Source: Rhizobium binae (GTDB lineage: Bacteria; Pseudomonadota; Alphaproteobacteria; Rhizobiales; Rhizobiaceae). From it: 64,000 nt of DNA. Below the pieces are notes generated by a model. The model was not told the DNA's origin. It made no database searches and was given only the letters and a program-made list of their open reading frames with translations. The translations under genes and the position numbers were made by a program. The DNA is taken from the NCBI RefSeq assembly GCF_017357225.1, contig NZ_CP071610.1:167027-231026 (forward strand). Reading direction: 5' to 3'. Shown here one piece after another: positions 63,001 through 64,000 of this stretch. Each line of letters opens with the position of its first letter. The first letter of the stretch is position 1.

Positions 63001-64000
63001 CGTCTTCAGCGACGCCGGTGGAACAGGCAGATCCTACCATGCGGATCTCGCCGTCAAAAATCAGCGCCTGCGCCTGCATAACCTTCTGGAAGCCGGATGG
63101 CGTGCAGACGTAGCGATCCAGGGGCTCGGGCGCAGTCATCGCACCAACCAGAAACAACCGCCGCGCTTTCGGATGATCGCCACCAATGTCAAGGCAGAAC
63201 GGCGCTTCCTCTCGACCATCGCCCGGCGTCTCGACACGCTCGGCGCCATCACCCGTGGTCAGCGCCAGACCGGCGGGCAGGGCATGTTCCGGTCTGAGGA
63301 CAATCTCGAATCGCAATATGCCCGCGACGCGCTGCGGCAATTCTACGGACTGCTGCATGCCGGCAGGATCGAAGGCTGCTCGCTGGAAACGTTCGAAAGC
63401 ATCACCGGCCTGTCCCTGACATCGGAGGAGGGCGGATTGAAGGATGAGCTACCGCCGATCCAGACCTTCCTCAATCGCATGCTGGCATTGACCATAGCCA
63501 TGCAGAACCTGCTGTTCGAGGCTTTCGAGCACCTGCTCGCCGCCCGAATCGAGGGGGCGATCGCCGCCGGCATCTATGACAAGGGCCTTGAGACGATCAC
63601 CGCCGACAGCATGACGGTCGCGGAGCGCCAGCTGATCTACACGCATCCCGTCACCGGCGCGCGGTCTCACTTGCTGACGATCGAACGCCGGGATCGCAAT
63701 GCGCCGATGCAGTTCGAGGAAGTTCGAAGCCTCGTCGGGCAGGATCCGCGCGCCAGGCTGATGATCAACGGCAAGTCGGGCCGGCCAGCGGTGATGGTCC
63801 CGACGCGCTCGATCATGCTGGATGATGGTTCTATTCAGCCGCGCGTTTCACTGATCCGGCCTATGGATGAGCTGCGCTTCGAAGTCCGGCAACTTGAAGA
63901 GACGAATTGGGAGGAGGCCGACGAACAAGCCTTCGCCCTTGCCTGGAATACTGAGGTCGCAGCGGTGCCAGAATTCTCGACGTCGACGATGCACATCGTC
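60029..64000 (+). CDS. strawberry-notch-type helicase with methylase-like N-terminus (3' end outside window)
   Basis: The start at 60029 (MNIISHPQTVSTSPRIETKT) follows GGAG, and the frame is open to the window end (1324 codons). The N-terminus has a methyltransferase-like fold with VLEPSAGTGLMAIFAEL (near 148) and VVLMNPPFSAG (near 212). The helicase part has a Walker A-like GDGTGAGKGRQAAGIILDNW (near 515), Walker B VVIFDEGHAMANAAGG (near 624) and VYVSATGASEVESLAY. The C-terminal strawberry-notch domain has LVFSDAGGTGRSYHADLAVK and IQGLGRSHRTNQ (near 1030). These large plasmid and phage proteins are thought to remodel DNA; whether the N-terminal domain still methylates is unknown. Confidence 0.9.
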   Translation, partial: MNIISHPQTVSTSPRIETKTDAEALIDAAAQVMSLLERGKTVTTADLRQTMTKFFGGTDAEGLWLWKDAYEATEAAQVMFLRKFGPAIVSRTHSPQLTLAMLTKVANLVPTHSRRSEESQALQQFSTPIPLAYVASRAAGITAADTVLEPSAGTGLMAIFAELAGARLALNEYAAARRSMLQQLFPGIPILHHDAAYIDDYLDRSIRPSVVLMNPPFSAGVHVEGRVADAAWGHLTSAFARLAPGGRLVAITGASLSPDNSAWRDDFVRLQGQGTVLFTAAIDGSTYARHGTTMETGLTVIDKIPAEDPTQLASSKGTAPDLEILLDWIAHLPERSPSIVPSSIDTPSHGIQRAGTMRPTAVTIPSHRPRVGGQTQPSVVARSVPVDDEIIELSYELREAQPNDDATAPEGIYESYRLQSIHIPDAKPHPDRLVESVAMASVAPPKPSYRPHLPKRIVVSGDLSDAQLESVIYAGEAHSGYLAGHWSVDTSFDNLKAVASDAENAVRFRRGWFLGDGTGAGKGRQAAGIILDNWLKGRRRHVWISKSDKLIEDAQRDWSALGQEKLLVTPLSRFRQGKPIKLEEGILFTTFATLRTDEREGRRSRVQQIADWLGADFDGVVIFDEGHAMANAAGGKTERGDKAASQQGRAGLRLQRALPDARVVYVSATGASEVESLAYAERLGLWGSSDFPFPTRSEFIAAIEDGGVAAMEVLARDLKAMGLYASRSLSFEGVEYEILEHELTEEQIRIYDSYAEAFQVIHNHLDAAMEASGITGATSAAGKSVTLNKNAKAAARSAFESSKQRFFNHLLTSMKTPALVAATAADLEGGHAAIVQLVSTGAALTERRLAQIPTEEWGDLQVDVTPREYVIDYLMHSFPVQLFEEFSDAEGNLSSRPVHDANGNPVICREAERRRDELVETLGSLPAIPTALDQIVQHFGASQVAEITGRSRRIVRREDSSSIPRYAVQNRPGSANLDEARAFMDDEKGILVFSDAGGTGRSYHADLAVKNQRLRLHNLLEAGWRADVAIQGLGRSHRTNQKQPPRFRMIATNVKAERRFLSTIARRLDTLGAITRGQRQTGGQGMFRSEDNLESQYARDALRQFYGLLHAGRIEGCSLETFESITGLSLTSEEGGLKDELPPIQTFLNRMLALTIAMQNLLFEAFEHLLAARIEGAIAAGIYDKGLETITADSMTVAERQLIYTHPVTGARSHLLTIERRDRNAPMQFEEVRSLVGQDPRARLMINGKSGRPAVMVPTRSIMLDDGSIQPRVSLIRPMDELRFEVRQLEETNWEEADEQAFALAWNTEVAAVPEFSTSTMHIV

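Noticed and set aside
60029..64000. Possible frameshift near the start of the strawberry-notch gene
   Set aside because: Careful re-reading places the ATG at 60029 in the same frame as the methylase and helicase motifs, open to the window end.

Overview
The window looks like part of a large, low-copy repABC plasmid of an alphaproteobacterium in the Hyphomicrobiales (Rhizobium, Agrobacterium or Ensifer group). The reasons are a complete repA-repB-repC cassette with an antisense RNA gene between repB and repC, a RHE_PE00001-family gene, a DUF7673-integrase pair, an oversized ParB-like protein, a DUF932 protein and a strawberry-notch-type helicase. These families are typical of rhizobial plasmids. 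Both ends of the window cut through genes.

Layout. 1-1135 is the end of a Tn3-family transposon (transposase start plus a 38-bp terminal repeat) that landed in decayed sequence: an IS6 transposase tail, IS5 transposase pieces and a cytochrome P450 tail (1136-1861). 2191-3046 holds three small genes. 3196-14120 is a catabolic island on the minus strand: an amino-acid-type ABC importer, then an AhpD/carboxymuconolactone-decarboxylase-like protein, an alpha/beta hydrolase, a luciferase-like monooxygenase, an aldehyde dehydrogenase, a flavin reductase fused to a NUDIX-like domain, and a GAF-PucR regulator. A DUF1185 gene and an Lrp-type regulator read the other way. 14401-22363 carries a cold-shock gene and a DNA-damage island: imuA-imuB-dnaE2 behind a LexA box, a LigD-type ATP ligase and an SRAP-family protein. 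The gap after it encodes, on the minus strand, a small RNA with four hairpins that each display an anti-Shine-Dalgarno loop.

22766-42382 is a defence-type island. It has a DUF6236 protein, a single-chain type ISP-like restriction-modification enzyme, an HNH-like protein and a four-gene operon of FAD/NAD(P)-binding effector, middle component, Rad50/SMC-like ATPase and HNH nuclease. This operon resembles Lamassu (FMO-effector type) or ABC three-component systems. Its effector gene is split by a 2552-bp IS66 element with a perfect 8-bp target duplication, and removing the element rejoins the reading frame exactly. Next comes an unusual three-gene cassette (unknown protein, adenylate-forming enzyme, cysteine desulfurase), a lone Tn3-type terminal repeat and a HEPN-motif protein.

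42599-51600 is the replication and partition region: a RHE_PE00001 gene split by an ISBst12-type element (again with restorable frame), DUF7673, a tyrosine recombinase, repABC with antisense RNA, nested palindromes in repC and two parS-like sites. 52145-55101 holds a frameshifted metallo-beta-lactamase-fold gene, a ProQ/FinO-family RNA-binding protein and a two-gene HEPN cassette. 55386-64000 is the plasmid-maintenance block: ParB-like protein, unknown protein, DUF932, DUF6117 and the strawberry-notch helicase/methylase. Similar GC-rich hairpins stand just before the ribosome binding sites of three of these genes.

All assignments come from reading the sequence and from family knowledge. No database search was run.
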